From a virus, in IMG/VR virus record IMGVR_UViG_3300027861_000022, positions 1-64,000 of that record: a stretch of DNA of 64,000 nucleotides. One strand, 5' to 3'. The position numbers were made by a program, and so were the translations under genes. The notes under the pieces were generated by a model. It worked only from the letters and a program-made list of their open reading frames with translations. It had not been told where the DNA came from and searched no databases. Below, piece by piece: positions 63,692 to 64,000 of the stretch (positions within the stretch are counted from its first letter, which is position 1; every line of letters begins with the position of its first letter).

Positions 63692-64000
63692 TTATCCTTG
63701 AAAAATTAAATTTGGTATGCGTTTCTGAATCGTAAGAACGTTCTCCGACTTCTCGGCGTCAAGCTTTGCCATTTCAGAGTAAGTAACCTGATCGAGGATT
63801 TCCTTGAGTTCATCTCTAAGCGCTTGCTGCTCGGTTGCCGCTTGAGACAGGAGGGTGTCAGCATTCAAATTAACACTTTCTCCTGGAATTGGGATTGTTT
63901 GAAACTTGCCCCTTATTTGGCCAAGAGTTTCTTTTGATAAGGCGAGCGCGAACCTGCGGATCCACTGTTTTCCGATCGCGTTTATGCTTTCGTACGGTAT
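63692..64000 (-). CDS. neck protein (gp13-like), 3' part only
   Basis: An open frame entering from the right edge in phase and ending at a TAA: ...IGKQWIRRFALALSKETLG, KFQTIPIPGESVNLNADTLL, ALRDELKEILDQVTYSEMA and RIPNLIFQG. The IPIPG-x-x-(V/L)-x-L-N-A-D-x-L block followed by a D-E-L-x-x-x-L-D helix is typical of the C-terminal region of neck/portal-associated proteins of T4-like phages. The start lies outside the window. Position before the gp14-like gene supports gp13. Confidence 0.65.
   Translation of the reverse strand: MPYESINAIGKQWIRRFALALSKETLGQIRGKFQTIPIPGESVNLNADTLLSQAATEQQALRDELKEILDQVTYSEMAKLDAEKSENVLTIQKRIPNLIFQG

Overview
The window is one contiguous piece of a large, tailed, contractile-tail bacteriophage (T4-like myovirus lineage). 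Every gene I can support lies on the minus strand, so transcription runs from the right edge to the left edge. Phage identity rests on a tail sheath (59324-62221), tail tube (58657-59247), neck and tail-completion proteins (62309-64000), a tape-measure-like protein (54984-57149), a LysM baseplate protein (53510-53863), and a T4-style replication set: gp32-like single-strand-binding protein, UvsX/RecA recombinase, gp41/DnaB-like helicase and a 5' nuclease. Lipoprotein signals and consensus sigma-70 promoters point to a bacterial, probably Gram-negative, host. I cannot name the host from sequence alone.

Layout in the order of transcription (right to left). 64-48 kb: late structural genes for neck, sheath, tube, tail assembly, tape measure and baseplate. 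48-39 kb: replication and nucleotide metabolism, with a family A DNA polymerase lacking a proofreading domain, an FtsZ/tubulin-like protein, SSB, UvsX, 5' nuclease, helicase, B12-dependent ribonucleotide reductase and GroES. 39-33 kb: mixed accessory genes, including an FAD-fold protein, an 832-residue orphan, a membrane HExxH protein, a sugar-nucleotidyltransferase-like protein and a PD-(D/E)XK nuclease-like gene between direct repeats. 33-25 kb: a second, bacterial-type replicase (DnaE), an Smr-domain protein, and a tightly overlapped operon with a restriction-endonuclease-like protein, DNA methyltransferase, dUTPase and IMP dehydrogenase. 25-14 kb: ClpP-like protease, GroEL, metallopeptidase, mannose-metabolism enzymes (cupin, phosphomannomutase) and an exported set (trypsin-like protease, VWA lipoprotein, tiny lipoprotein). 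14-0 kb: an accessory, presumably early, region of many tiny genes, a MoxR ATPase/VWA-metallopeptidase pair, tRNA and tRNA-like elements and a structured RNA.

The most unusual features are in the leftmost 12 kb. About 20 small proteins share a start of the type (K)F-x-x-G-D/N-hydrophobic and look like a diverged, expanded paralogous family. They are driven by about ten near-identical promoters in which the -35 hexamer is followed upstream by two more TTGAC-type hexamers at fixed offsets of 15 and 11 bp. One of these promoters fires into an 81-nt element that folds as a circularly permuted tRNA, with its 3' half before its 5' half and its ends in the anticodon stem. Next to it are an intact tRNA-Ile(UAU) and a tRNA-Leu 3' half that begins at the anticodon. 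A second motif, ACTATTTAT on the coding strand (ATAAATAGT on the other), precedes at least eight later genes and may be a late-promoter element.

Functional names come from motif recognition by eye, without database searches. Many small genes have no recognisable function and are described as seen.
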